DNA of 7,051 nucleotides from Nitrospira sp. (GTDB lineage Bacteria > Nitrospirota > Nitrospiria > Nitrospirales > Nitrospiraceae): assembly GCA_025360665.1 (NCBI GenBank), contig JANYBU010000399.1:1-7051 (forward strand). The letters are read 5' to 3'. Position numbers and translations under genes: made by a program. The notes beneath the pieces are model-generated. The model was not told the DNA's origin, searched no databases, and worked only from the letters and a program-made list of their open reading frames with translations. This document shows positions 6,696 through 7,051 of the stretch, one piece after another. How positions within the stretch are numbered: position 1 is the first letter of the stretch; each line of letters begins with the position of its first letter.

Positions 6696-7051
6696 ATGAT
6701 GTCATTGAGTGGAAAAGTCGCGATCGTCACCGGGTCGTCCAGCGGGATCGGCCGAGCGATCGCGGAACGTATGGCCGAAGACGGGGCGATCGTGGTGGTG
6801 AATTACGGAACGAGTGCGGAGAAAGCTCAGCAGGTTGTCACGGGTATTCAAGTCAAAGGTGGCAAAGCCGTCGCCGTCCAGGCCGACATGAGCCAGATGG
6901 CCGATGCGCGCCGCCTTGTGATCGAGACGGTGAAGCAATTCGGACGACTCGATATTCTTGTCAACAATGCCGGGCGGTTTATGCCCAAGCCCCTCATGGA
7001 GACCACAGAGGCGGACTTTGATCAGATCATCGCCTTGAACGCCAAGGGTCC
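6696..7051 (+). CDS. Short-chain dehydrogenase/reductase (SDR), 3'-truncated by the window edge
   Basis: First 118 residues of a classical SDR (about 250 residues expected); the frame stays open to the window edge. It has the Rossmann dinucleotide motif TGSSSGIG (residues 12-19), a NY pair after the second strand (36-37) that usually goes with NADP(H) preference, a conserved acidic D64 after the third strand, NNAG (90-93), and the active-site Asn region at ALNAKG (N115). The catalytic Ser and the Tyr-x-x-x-Lys motif lie beyond the window, so activity cannot be confirmed. The overall pattern (VNYGTSAEKAQQVV, then MPKPLMETTEADFDQII) resembles the FabG / trihydroxynaphthalene-reductase-like group often annotated as glucose 1-dehydrogenase or 3-oxoacyl-ACP reductase; a specific substrate should not be assigned. 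Two tandem ATGs (6696 and 6699) are both plausible starts; 6696 has the better spacing to GGAGGAG. It is probably read with the upstream nitroreductase. Confidence 0.88.
   Translation, partial: MMSLSGKVAIVTGSSSGIGRAIAERMAEDGAIVVVNYGTSAEKAQQVVTGIQVKGGKAVAVQADMSQMADARRLVIETVKQFGRLDILVNNAGRFMPKPLMETTEADFDQIIALNAKG

Noticed and set aside
6696..7051. Naming the SDR as FabG or glucose 1-dehydrogenase
   Set aside because: Only the cofactor-binding half is visible and SDR substrates cannot be assigned from it; no fatty-acid synthesis genes are nearby.

Overview
The window is a compact, single-strand gene cluster built around a complete tripartite RND (resistance-nodulation-division, HAE1 type) efflux system of a Gram-negative (diderm) bacterium. 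All convincing genes are on the + strand, the DNA is moderately GC-rich by eye, and coding density is close to 100%. The protein style resembles Nitrospira and related Nitrospirota: a small STAS protein with a GRLAGPWVQEL-like opening, an MFP-RND-OMF trio, then small oxidoreductases. This placement is from memory of such proteins, not a search, and is tentative.

Layout: (1) 2-253, the 3' part of a small STAS-domain protein whose start lies before the window; (2) 291-1496, a lipoprotein periplasmic adaptor (MFP); (3) 1493-4657, the inner-membrane RND pump; (4) 4657-6072, an outer-membrane factor lipoprotein (NodT/OprM type); (5) 6077-6670, a small FMN-dependent nitroreductase-family protein; (6) 6696 to the right edge, the N-terminal part of a short-chain dehydrogenase/reductase (SDR). 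There is no gap over 40 bases between genes, and no terminator-like hairpin was seen between 254 and 6695.

How they work together: the adaptor, pump and channel should assemble into one envelope-spanning, proton-driven exporter. The adaptor keeps the RxxxLxxxxxxS channel-docking motif. The pump keeps the two Asp, one Lys, one Arg and one Thr of the proton relay and several Phe of the drug pocket. Genes 2 to 5 are joined by a 4-nt overlap, a 1-nt overlap and a 4-nt gap, which suggests one transcript with translational coupling; the SDR follows after 25 nt with a strong ribosome binding site. The nitroreductase and SDR may therefore be co-expressed with the pump and could chemically modify compounds that it exports. 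That is an inference.

I see no clearly new system here. The points most worth a second look are the STAS protein next to the pump, with Asp at the usual phospho-serine position, and the two redox enzymes appended to the efflux operon.
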